Source of the DNA: Macrotis lagotis
Taxonomy: Eukaryota > Chordata > Mammalia > Peramelemorphia > Peramelidae
Length of the DNA stretch: 64,000 bases
Direction: 5' to 3'
Assembly (NCBI RefSeq): GCF_037893015.1
Contig: NC_133661.1
Span: 183,064,508-183,128,507, forward strand
Position numbers and translations under genes: made by a program. The notes beneath the pieces are model-generated. The model was not told the DNA's origin and ran no database searches. It was given only the letters and a program-made list of their open reading frames with translations. Positions 24,349 through 36,300 of this stretch are shown piece after piece (within the stretch, counting starts at the first letter, position 1; every line of letters begins with the position of its first letter).

Positions 24349-27300
24349 CTACAGGAGGAAGAAGAAATAAATCAGGAATGGGATGGGAGAAATCTTCTCA
24401 AAGCCAAAAACTCTACAACAATTAAATTTTTCCACTTCCATCTACTCCAAATTATTTTGCTGGTAAGAACTTGGAGAGCTCCTATGGGAGCTATTAGAAC
24501 CCAAATCACAGTATATTTCCCATCTTTGGTCTGGCTCTCTAACCATAGAGTGAGAAATCTAGAGCTCCCAGTGAGATTCTTCCCATTCAAAGATATTAAC
24601 TTAGGTTAATAAGAAAGACAAATGAGAGGAAAGGAAAGGTAGAGTTGCAGTGGCCAGCCACCTTACCTTTGGTAAAAATGATAGTATGAAACAGTGGCTA
24701 AGTATTTAAATGTTAATCTTCCACAGAAACTACAAACATAGTACTAATTGGGAATTAATTAGCTGATGCTTCAGCCACATCTATATTTAACAATGCAATA
24801 GCCTGGGTCTTTGGATTCATCTTTCTGCTCATCCCTTACCTGGTCTCTTTGAAATCTTAGTTAAAATCTCAACTTTTATTTTCCTAATCCTCCTTAATGC
24901 TACTGCATTGCCTCTGTTAAATGATTTATAACTTATCCTGTATCTATCTTGTTTGTATATAGTTCCTGCATTTTGTCTCTTCCATTAGACTGTGAGCTCC
25001 CTGAAAGCAGAGACTGTCTTTTGTCTTTATGTTCTCAGCACATTGCATGAGGCCTGGCACATACATTAACTCTAGTACCAAGAAAGGATTTCCTGGGCTA
25101 TCCTTACTTGTTTCTACTGATCTTCACCAGATAAGTTAATAGGCAATTTTTTTCCTCTTTTCACATGTTCTCATTCATATAATCACATCAATGCTCTGAT
25201 TTTCAGGCTACGATATTCTTTTCATCTCTCTTGCTATTTCCCATTCTGCCCCAACTCACCACATCTCGGACATAGGAGTCTGGTCTCTTAAGTTTTACTT
25301 TCTCTCCAGTACTGGTATCTATCCAGGTGTTGGCTCCATAGATCATGGTGATAGGCACATCTTTCCGAATTAGGTGGATCCGCTCCAGCATAGGGCGCCG
25401 GGCCCAGCCAAAAGACTCCATCATAGCCTTGAATGCTGTCTCACCACTGATAACAGAAAGATAGTCTTGAAATAGATTAAAGACCCAGATATTCATCTTC
25501 TAATCCAAAAATTATGGATTAATTCTTTGGGATCTAGAAATAGGAATTGTAGAGATCTGCCTGAAACAGCTTTATATCCTTCAAAATACCTGGCATAGAG
25601 TTTTTATCCATAATGAATACCTAAATATGTGAAAAAAATTAAATTATTGAGGTTCCTTGCTCTAAGAGATTGGTTTGGACACAATGATACAGTAAAACAT
25701 TGGGAGAGATTACTGAGAGATGAAACCATAAGATTAAAAAAGAGAGAGGGGCACATATCCAACTTGAGTAGAAACTGTTACAATGTGAGATGTATCAGAT
25801 TTAATTTACCATCTAAATGTCTCCTCAAATGGACCATCTCTTCAAGCTATTATTTGCAAGGTTGGGAAGGCATCAATATGTACTAGATTGGATAATTCTT
25901 GCTTAGAGTTAGGAGAATTGATTGGATTTCTGGAAGCTAACTTGAATCTGAGATGCCAAGACATAGGATCCTAGAACTAAAGAGTTGGAGCAAAGAGAGC
26001 TTAGTGATTATCCAGTTGTTAACAATCCCCTGCCTAGCCTATATATATATGTGTGTGTGTGTGTATGGGTTCTAGACCTAGTCCCCTTATGGGGCTTTAC
26101 TGTCCCTTTGATGGGGAAAAAGAGTTCTAGGAACATTCCATTGATACCCTCAGAAGCTAGTTATTACAAGGAGTTACTATCTTTGTTGTAGAAGCAAAAG
26201 TTCTATGAGTATTCTAGCTATACCCAGAAGAATTATTTATTACTTGGTTATTTAATATCTTTGTCTTAATCACATTTCCTTGGGAACTGGGAATCTGGTA
26301 TAGCAGAAAAATGAAAATTTGGGAGACAGAAAAGGATTTTATGGTTCATGGAGTAGTTTTTCATGAATGTTTCCCCATTCAAAGCAAATCACCCTTTCTT
26401 TCTTCCATTGTTTATAAAGCTACACAGGGTTTAGGAGGATAGCTAGCTGGGCAGGGTAGGGCAAGGGAAATGCTGATAGGACTAGGCTTGATGAGTGAAT
26501 TCAAAAGCAGGACTTTGGGGAAGACAAGAGTATGAAGTCCTATTTAATTTTTTTTTTCCCTGATGAGTAGTCTGTTGTTCTTCTCTTGTCTAGGCAATTC
26601 CATTCAGCTGAACCCATGGAGTATGTGACAAGAGCAGATTAAATGCCTTTCAAGGTCCCTTTTAAACCCTAAGATCCCTGGTTTACTTTTCTTCATAGAT
26701 AAGCTGAGAATTTTGAAACAGCAAACACTCCCAAATCATTTGAGGAAAGAAGCCATAAATAGAAATGTATTTGCTCAGACTCCAGGATTCTTCTGCAATG
26801 CTCACCAAGTTTTCCACAAGTTAGGGAAAAGTCCTCCTCATCCCAGTTTCAGTACAAGGTACTGATTCCATGTTTTAAGGATAAGCAGGTTATACTACTA
26901 AATTCTGGCCTGAGTTATCTTCCTGGATCAAGGAAAGGGCCAGATCTTTCTCCTGAATAAGCCTAGTACAATGACTATTAAAGATGTGCTCCAGAATAAA
27001 TTGTCACCTTGTGACATCCTTTCCTCTCGGTCTACTACTTGGGAATCTTTTTTTCTTTTTTTGTTTTGTTTTTAGATTTTTGCACGGCAAATGGGGTTAA
27101 GTGGCTTGCCCAAGGCCACACAGCTAGGTAATTATTAAGTGTCTGAGACTTGGAGCTTCTAGCTTAACACACTTTGTAGTTTCTACATTGGCCCATTCAT
27201 TTTCTCAAGGGTTTACTCACCTGGGATTCTGGGCATTACAGTGGTAGATATACTCAGATATTGTGTCATCCTCAAAGAAATCAGCAAATTTTCGCTTAAA

Positions 27301-30300
27301 ATCAGGACGGAATCGCTGTATTAGACCAGGTCCTAGGTCAGGGGGGAAAGGACAAAGAGTCTGCTTTAGTACCAACTACAGAAATAGATTACAGATATCA
27401 CAAATATTAGGCTCAAGATTATTATTATCAAAGACAATGTGATTTAATGGCAAGGACAGTGGTCTGGAGTCAAAAGGGATGAATTTAAACCCAGGCTTTG
27501 ATATTAATAATTGCATGTTCCTGACCTCATTGTGCCTTGGTTTCTTCATTTTATAAAAATAATATTTATATACCTATCACATAAGACAATAAAAGTATTT
27601 ATAATGAATTACAAACTAGCAGGAACATTTATTGAACAGATTATTAAGAGGTATGAGGAATAAAAAAAAGAAAGTGATTGAAGTGAAAATATGATCATTA
27701 TAGTACCATTGTGAAGAAAGTCTTCAATAATATTGCTACCACCTTTACTAATATTACTAATATTGCACATTCCAATAATGTAAAAATGACTTCAGGAACT
27801 TCTTGTGTGACCCTAGGTAAGTCACTTAAATTGCCTGCCTCAGTTTCCTCAATTGTAAAATGAGGATAATATTTGTGTCTATCTCCTACAGTTGTTGCAA
27901 GGATCAAATGAGATAATTATAAAGCAATTAGCATAGTACTTGGCTTATAACAAGTATGCAATCCTCTCTTCTTCCTTCTTTCTTTCATTTCATAAATGAG
28001 AAAACTGAGGCTCTTAGCATAGTATTTGACTGGAAGCAGAAAAATGAGGCTGTTTGGCCAAGGATATATATATATAGTGCTACATGTGGCAAAGTTGGGA
28101 CTCAAATCCAGGTCATTTCATTTCAAATGGGATAATTTTATTTTAGATTTTTTGCAAGGCAATGGGGTTAAGTGACTTGCTCAAGGCCACACGGCTAGGT
28201 AATTATTAATTGTCTGAGACTGGATTTGAACCCAGGTACTCCTGACTCTAGGGCCAGTGCTTTATCCACTGTGCCACCTAGCCGCCCCAGTAGGGTTTAA
28301 GTTTTACAAAGCACCTTCTGTATATTATCTTATTTGAGTCTCACAACAATCCTTTGAGGTAGGTACAAATAGTATTACCATTTTATGTATGGGGAAATTG
28401 AGACTAAAGAGAGTTTAAGAGACTTACTCAGAATCATGAAGATAGTAAGAGTTGGAGGTGGTCCTGATGCCCTTGTTTTCCTCTTCCTCCTGTCACCCTC
28501 CCCCATCCTTCTCCCTCAGACCACACTGTACCTTCCCACTGCCATTCCTCTAAGTTGTTCATTTTTGGCAGTCAACCATAAACTTGCAGGCGATCCTCTC
28601 AGAAAAGTCTCTAATTAGAACTCTAATAGCTGACTGCCAAGGTACATGGAGTTGCTTGCTATCACTAGAGCAGCCACAACGTAATCAGCAAAAATGCAAG
28701 GTTCTCAGAACATTATTCTTTTCAAAAGCTTTAAATCTCTAAACATTCTATGGGTGAAAATAAAGTTTCTCATTACTACTTGACATATTTACTCTTTTCT
28801 CCCCACATACAACTTTTGCCTTGGCTATTTCCTCCAAACTTGGTTTAATTTTACTTGTCTCTAAGATATTCCCTGTCTTATTGAGTCTTGAGATCTCTGG
28901 AAAAGTACAGGATCTCAAAAATTAGAATTATTATCTAGTCCAACTCCCTCCTTTTTACAGATAAGACAATTGAAAACCAAAGGTATGCGATATATCCAAG
29001 GTTACATAGTAAGAAGACTCTCCATTTCTAGCATCTATTCTCAATTCTTGGTGTATTTTCACTTAGAATAAATAAAAAAGTAATCATCCTCCTTGTTAAT
29101 GGATAAAGAAAGCAGCAGTGTCTTGTTTCTCTAGGGATGAAAAATGGACCTCTGATTTCAGGGGTCAAGGGAAATCTCAGATGAGAAACCTCCTTCTAGA
29201 GATGCAGTATAAGGTATAGAATTGCCTAGAGAAACAACAGTTCTTGAACATTTGTCTCAGAACCCACTCTAAAAAATTACTGAGGAGCCCCCCCAAGAGT
29301 TTTATATTTATTATATTAGGAATTAAAGCATCTTAGTTATAAGAATATTTTTGAACTTGAGACTCCTGAAGGGGTTGTCTCAGGGATCCCCAGAGCTTTC
29401 TGGACCATACTTTGAGAACTACTGGCCTTGAGTCCTGAAAGAGTAACTGTCTTGTTTAGTGAGGTCACCCAAGTAGGGGGTTTGAACCCAAGTCCTCTGT
29501 CACCAAATCACCAAATTCAGTGCTCTTTTCAATCTATCATAAGGAGAAAAGTTAAGCCAGGGAGAGCAGAGGTATGGAGGCTGGGAAAGGAATGAAAGGA
29601 GCTTCTTTATTTGGGAAGTGAACCACACTTACTTAATTCTGAATCTAGTTCAGCTCCTTTTTTATTCAACTATGGGTCTAGTCCAGTTTCTGTCTTGTGA
29701 GAAGACTGTATTCAATTATGGAAATTGTGAGAAAACTTTATTGCACTGCTTGAACCTATCCCGTGTGACTGGGAGGCTGGACCACCTCGATCTGATGCTC
29801 AGAGATTCTTAACTAGGGACCTAGATTATATCTGACTTGGTCAGATCTAAAGATGGAAGCAAAGATTTCTCACAATTATACATCTGAAGCAACCCATATG
29901 TTTTACTTGAAAAGTAGCTTGGCATTGGTCAATCATTTATTATTTCCATGTTAACTTTGATTAACATAGGGAAATAATGGATCTAGTTTGTCTTCAGCTC
30001 TAGAGAAATCTGGGGGACATAGTTTGATTGTTTATCTATTAACATGGAAAATAATTTACTTTTTATTTCTTCATTGGAAGGTGAACGGCAACTTGCTAAG
30101 AGTGCAGAAAACCCTACATCTATATTCAAATGAATTCTGGCTCTTTTTGTGATTTCCCTGTGTGATCTGGAGCAAGTCATTTAACTTCTCTGGCTCAGTT
30201 TCCTCATTTGTAAAATGAGAGGGTTGGACTAGATGACCTCTGAGGTCACTTCATCCTGAATCTAGGGCCAGTGCTCTATCCACTGTGCCATCTAGCTGCC

Positions 30301-33300
30301 CCTCTGAAATCACTTCCTATAAGAATTCTGTGACCCTATTAGAAATCCAGGCTTTGGGGGCAGCTAGGTGGTGCAGTGGATAGAACACTGGCCCTAGAAT
30401 CAGGAGGACATGAGTTCAAATCCAGCCTTAGACACTTAATAATTGCCTAGCTGTATGACCTTTGGCAAGTCACTCTTAATCTCATTGCCTTAAATAAATA
30501 AATAAAAATTAAAAGAAATCCAGGCTTCTCCTTAAGTATACAATGAATTCTGTTCTCTTTGTTCCATGCAGATGAAGCCATCTCCCCTGAAGATGGAGGA
30601 TTGTGAGACCTTAATAAGAGATATCAGATTCAGCTTAACTCCTGAATGTCCAAGTTTACTCCTCTATTTTTCAAGAATAAACTAAATGTGGTGACATGTG
30701 GTGACAATCCCAGAATAGGACTGGATGCACTTAGGAAGAAGACTTACCCCAGGGTCCAGCCACCCTTAAAACAGCTAAAGGATTGGAACGCCCCAGGACA
30801 GAGACAACTGCCTTGACCCAAGTTGGGGGTGCCCGGATTTCACTGGGATCAGTAGGTCGAAGAGGGAAACCCCATGGGTCCACCAAGATGAGGTGTTTGA
30901 CTCTACATTAAGACAAAGATTAACAGCTCAGATTTATGGCAATCCTTAAATCCTCTCAGAAGAAAGAACTGATGGACTAGGACAATGACTATGATTGGGA
31001 AGCTCCCGTTAATTCTATGGTCCAGAAAAAGAGTACTTGCTGTTCCCCAGATATCGCATTCCATCTTCAACCTCTGCCTTGGTACATGCTGAGCCTTCTG
31101 CAAACCCACTCCCTTAAGTTCTGCCTCTCAATTTCTTGATTCCTCCTAAGCTCAACTCAAAAAATCTTCTTCCTTCATAAGGTTTTTCCTCATCCCCACC
31201 AAAAACAATTTTATGTTTATTTTGAGTATATATTATATACTTTTAAAATATGTCTCCCCCTCTAAAATGTAAACTCCTTGAGGTAGGGACTTTCTTTTTT
31301 ATCTTTGTAGCCCTGACACCTGGCACATGACAGATATTAAATAAATGTTTACTGATTTGCTGATTAGTGGAGGGTTTGTTGAGGCAAAAGAGTGAAGCTC
31401 ATTCCTTACCTTTCAGGATACTTGATAGAATAAGATGTGGCAAGAAATCCTCCTAAGCTGTGCCCCAGGAGAATCATGCTGGGGATACCCATGGTCTCCC
31501 GCCAGGTCTCTATAGAAGTCACAAACTCATCCTCAGCACCCTGGGCATCACGGGGAAATATTGGCCTTGAGCTTCTCCCAAAACCCAGCAGATCGAAGGT
31601 GTGCACTGTACGCCGAGCACTCAGTGAATCCATGTTTAAGATCCAGAGACCCACGCCACCCCCAAAGCCATGCACCATCACCAAGGGTGTTCGGTCCTCC
31701 AACTCTGGGCTCACTGTAACGGTCCATATCTTGTTATGATTTGGGAGGGACACATAGCGGGCCAAGAACTTATTCTGGAGACCTAAGGAGAGTGGGAGTC
31801 CATGGAAAATGAATAGTCTTTCCAATGATGATGTGACAGCTGGCTAGATTTTCACCAAAGACTTTTAACTACTTTCAATGTCAAACCTTTGACCTAGTGA
31901 CTTCCTGGTACTCTTTTCTATGCTTCCCTGTATACATACAAATCCAACAACTCCATGTACCCAACATAAACTGAAACATTTCTCCCAGTCCCAAACCCTA
32001 TTTTTTAGCTTGCCCTAGTAACCAAATGTTTAAGAGTTTTTATTTTAGTCCCTTTTTGGAACTGACTGCTTGCTGTCCTTTCGGCTGACACTTTAGTCAG
32101 TGCAAATCTGCATGGCTGGTTTAGAATGTAATCTAAGACAGCTCAGGGCAGCTTCTTCACTAGATGTGAGATAACAGTTCTTGACTTCTATGCCCATGTG
32201 TGCCTGAGTTCTGGTGGCTGACATTCCTGGCTACTCTAACAACTATGGGGATTTATTTTGCTTACTAATTTTGGAACACAGTCTAGCAATGGAGTAGAAT
32301 TTTGTCATGTGTTTATTTTGAAGAATGCAAGTCTGGAAAGAGACATGGTTTTAGTACCTTAAGAGATGTTAAAGAAAGGATGGGAGTTTGGGTGATGGGG
32401 TTGGGGAGCAGACCTTTAGATTATAACATTACATTATGATTCTGAAGTAAGAGAATGTCTCTTGTCTCTTTCTGTATCCTCAGAATTTAGCACAAAGTGG
32501 GTCCTTAATAAATGCCTATTGAAAGACTGACAGTTCTATAACTTGCTTAGAGTATTAAGGGAATGGAAGTCATTCCTAGGAGAGCCTTGGGAGATGACAT
32601 CCATCAAATGAGGAATTGTGATTGAGAGGCAGAGGAACTAGCCTAAATGGTAGAAGCTGTGATATGTGACTATGTTACACTGGCCATGTGCCAAGTCTCT
32701 GGCAAGTCAAAACAGCTGTGGTAACCAGATAAGTGTGGTTCCTGATAAGGTAGAATATTAAAAAAAGCGAGATGAAGAATCATCATGTGAATGTGTAAGT
32801 TTGGAAGAACAACTCTGGCCCTGGACATTAAAAAAATAAATCATCAAAGATGTTTATGATCAGAAAAAGGAAGAGGGTCTGTAATGTATTGAGAAAGGAA
32901 TGGATTAGTGTCATCTAATGTTAAAGGAAGCAGAAGAAAACCTCCAGTTTATTGGGTGGATTCTTTATGACAATTTTATGGAAAGACAAATAAAAAATTG
33001 AATAACATAAGGCACTGGAAGGGGTGCCTCTTGAGGTTATTTTTGAGTATACATATTTACTGAAGGGTTAAAGTGAAAAGAAGAGGGAAAATTGAAGAAC
33101 CATTATCCTAAGGAATCCATCCCTTCCTTGGCTACCTTCCCTAACTTCTGGCTTGTATGGTGAATCTAGACCTTGGACCTGCCACATATCCTCCTTGGGG
33201 AAAGCCCTGAAACAGGACAAACTGAACTCATCTACTTACACTGTAGGATCCTGGCTTCCACATTCTTCAGCTGAGACATCGAAGTTGGACACCAAGAAGG

Positions 33301-36300
33301 TAGCCAGCTACTCAGCCAGCCTTGAGGCCTGGAATTGGGGAGAGATAAAGAAGCAAAGTGACCACACTGGAAGGGGAACATGGATTTTCTCAGCCTCATT
33401 GACAGTCACACAACAGAATGTCATCATCTTGCCTGCCCTCCCCATTAGTTTGTGCCAGCTTTTTGCAACTAGCATTCTTTTCTATGAAATTTTTAAAACT
33501 GTTCTTCTCCTTGGGTTAGTGACTATTTACAGTAACACACAAGACTAATATTACCTATTTACATGCAGAGAATGTCACTCACCTATATTCAAAGAGATCA
33601 AGAACCGACCAGACACTTTTTTCGTGATCCTTGAGGATGACTTTCACTAAGCAGACTACATCCCCAAGAGCTTTTTCAGAGTAGCAGGCCTGGCTTTTTC
33701 TTTCCCTTTCTGTTCCTAAAAACATGACCCCCCCCACGAGATTACCAATAGATGTCCAATTTCCTTCTGGGGATAGTTCAACCCTGAACAAGCAGTTGGG
33801 GAAGGAGAAGAGCAGAATTAGGAGAACTGGATCCAACTTTTGGCTTTAGTTCACTGGGTGTAGCTAAGTCACTATCCTCTGTGCCTCAGTTTCCAAATTA
33901 TTAAACTGAGGATAAAACTCTATTTATGGATGCAAAAAAGACAAGTGAACCCCTTAACATGCTGGAGAGCAATGCCTTCTCCTTCCTTTCTAGAACTCTG
34001 GTCTAGTGGAAGAATTTCAGATAAGTAGATTTTTTTCTTTTTCTCAATGTTAAGGCACCAGGCAGGGATCTTTCCCTGCCCCATAGTGGGGGCTATCCTA
34101 ATCAGTTATCTGCCAATATAGGACATTTTTCATAGAATCCTAGTACTAAGAAGGATAGCAAATGGTCATTTGGTCTACCCTTCATCTTTTAAGGCAATAT
34201 GTAGCAGGCAAACATATAGATCAGGATAATAGCCTGAAGATAATTCTTTGAAGCTAGATGTGAAATGGAGATTGACCCTGTGTTTTGAGAAAACCCTGTG
34301 GTTTGAGAAGTAGCTTAACAAAATACAGATTCATCACTATAAGCCATTAATCCAACATCTTTTCTTCATAACTCATTAAGAAGTGAGCACTTAGATAAAA
34401 TCATAGTTCTTGTAAAGCTATGAAGTATAGGGGAAAAATTATGGACTAATAGCTGCATATCTGAATTCCAGTCCTTGTGCTTCTGTTGATGCCAGACATA
34501 CTGTTTCACCTCTATAGACCTAGTTTTCTTATATATGAAAGACAGATTTGGAATAGATGATCTCAAAGGACCTTTCTAACAGTCTGTAATTCTAGAAGGA
34601 AGCATATTTGAACTGAGAAAAGACCAGATAAATACATTGATGGTGGGATACCACACTGGCCATATGACTTTATACAAGATACTCAACCCCTTGGTGCTCT
34701 GGGAAACTCCAAGACTATATAAGGTTGCAGAAGACGTGCCTACTTGCATTTGGAGAGAGGGGATTTCTACACCAGAGTTCCTGCATGAATGAAATCATAG
34801 CTTTATTCCCAATCCCCTTGTTTCCAGGGAATATAACTAGGTCCTATTAAGCTGTTGCTAAGAGGTAGATTTTAAGCTAAATATGTGGAAGACACTTCAA
34901 GTAATCTGATCTCCAAAAAATGGAATAACTTGACTTGAAAGCTGTGCAGTTCTCAAGTGAAGTTAGATGACCTCTTGTCAGAGTTGTTATAGAAGATCTC
35001 TGTCCAGTTATAAGTTAGATTTGAGGTTCTCTGAAGTCTCCGTTCACCTCTGAGATGTAAGCATCTTGAGAGATAATACCCCAAAGACAGCTGCCCTTTA
35101 CTTTGGCATAGTTGTGTGATGTATCTGGTGGTAACAAGATGCCATAGTTACATTCTATTGATCCTCATAACTTGTGAAAGCCATAATGCAAATATCTCCA
35201 TTTTACAGATGAAGAAAAGCTCAGAGAGGTTAAATAATTTACTCAAAGTAACAGTGGTGAAATCAGTGGTTCAGAGTTTTTGACCCATACTTTTTTGGCT
35301 GAGAGTGGTCTGGGACAAGAACACAGGCTATCTTTTAATTGTACCCATGACATCTCTTCCATACAACCCTAATCTGGTAAAGAGCAGATATCTCTACAAC
35401 ACTTTGTTCCTGTGCCATCTGTGCTCCTTGTCTACAGAATTGAGTCCCTGTTCTGACCCTAATGGTCTTGCTCCCCCCTTCCTCCCCCAACCCTCTGTGT
35501 ATCTGGTCCATTATTCAACAAAATTAGACTACCATCTGTACCTTGCATGTGCCGAGTTTCTTCTATTTTTTATGAAATTTCCCCAACTTTCCCCCTCCTA
35601 ACACTTTCACTCATCCTTCTTAGATAATCTTAGAATCAAGTCTAGGGAAGGGAAGGGAAGTCAGAAACCATCTATTCTAATCCTCTCATTTTACAGATGA
35701 GGAAATTAAGGGTCAGGGAGGTTAGTGACTTGCTGAGGGTTATATGGGTAGTAAGCATAGGAAGCAGGATTTGAAGCTAGGACCACACTACTTCCACTTA
35801 GCTCCTACCTCCTCAGAGAAGCCTCCTATGGCATTCACTGTTGGTACTACTTACTGGCTATGAAGTAGTTTTTCTGTATGTCAGACATGTCTCCTAGACT
35901 GCCATTCTGTCTTATGTTGTTTCTTGCTACTTAAGATTGGCCTATGATTAGAACAGAGGTCATCTTTTAATTCCATCCTGAAAATCCTCAAGACTAGGTA
36001 CCATAAGCTTCTACTCTCTCATCCCTAATGACTTGAGCACAATATTCAGTATTTAGCAAATTCAAAAGTTGCTAAATAACTATTGATAGAAATTTTTCTA
36101 TCAACAAAGCATTTTATTAAGCAGTTCCTAGTTGCTATGACCTATATGCTAAGCATTTTACAAAATATCTCATTTGATCCTCACAAGGATCTTGAAAGGG
36201 AAGTGTGATTATACCCATTTTCTAAATGAGGAACCTGAGACAGACAGGAGGTTAAGGGACTTGCCCAGTGTCACATAGCTAGATAAATTATTTAGATCTG

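Noticed and set aside
33153-33548. 131-codon plus-strand frame
   Set aside because: It overlaps ABHD4 exon 2 on the opposite strand and has no recognisable domain.
33579-33836. Minus-strand frame near ABHD4 exon 2, considered as an alternative exon
   Set aside because: It does not match ABHD4, and the phase-correct exon is 33240-33328.
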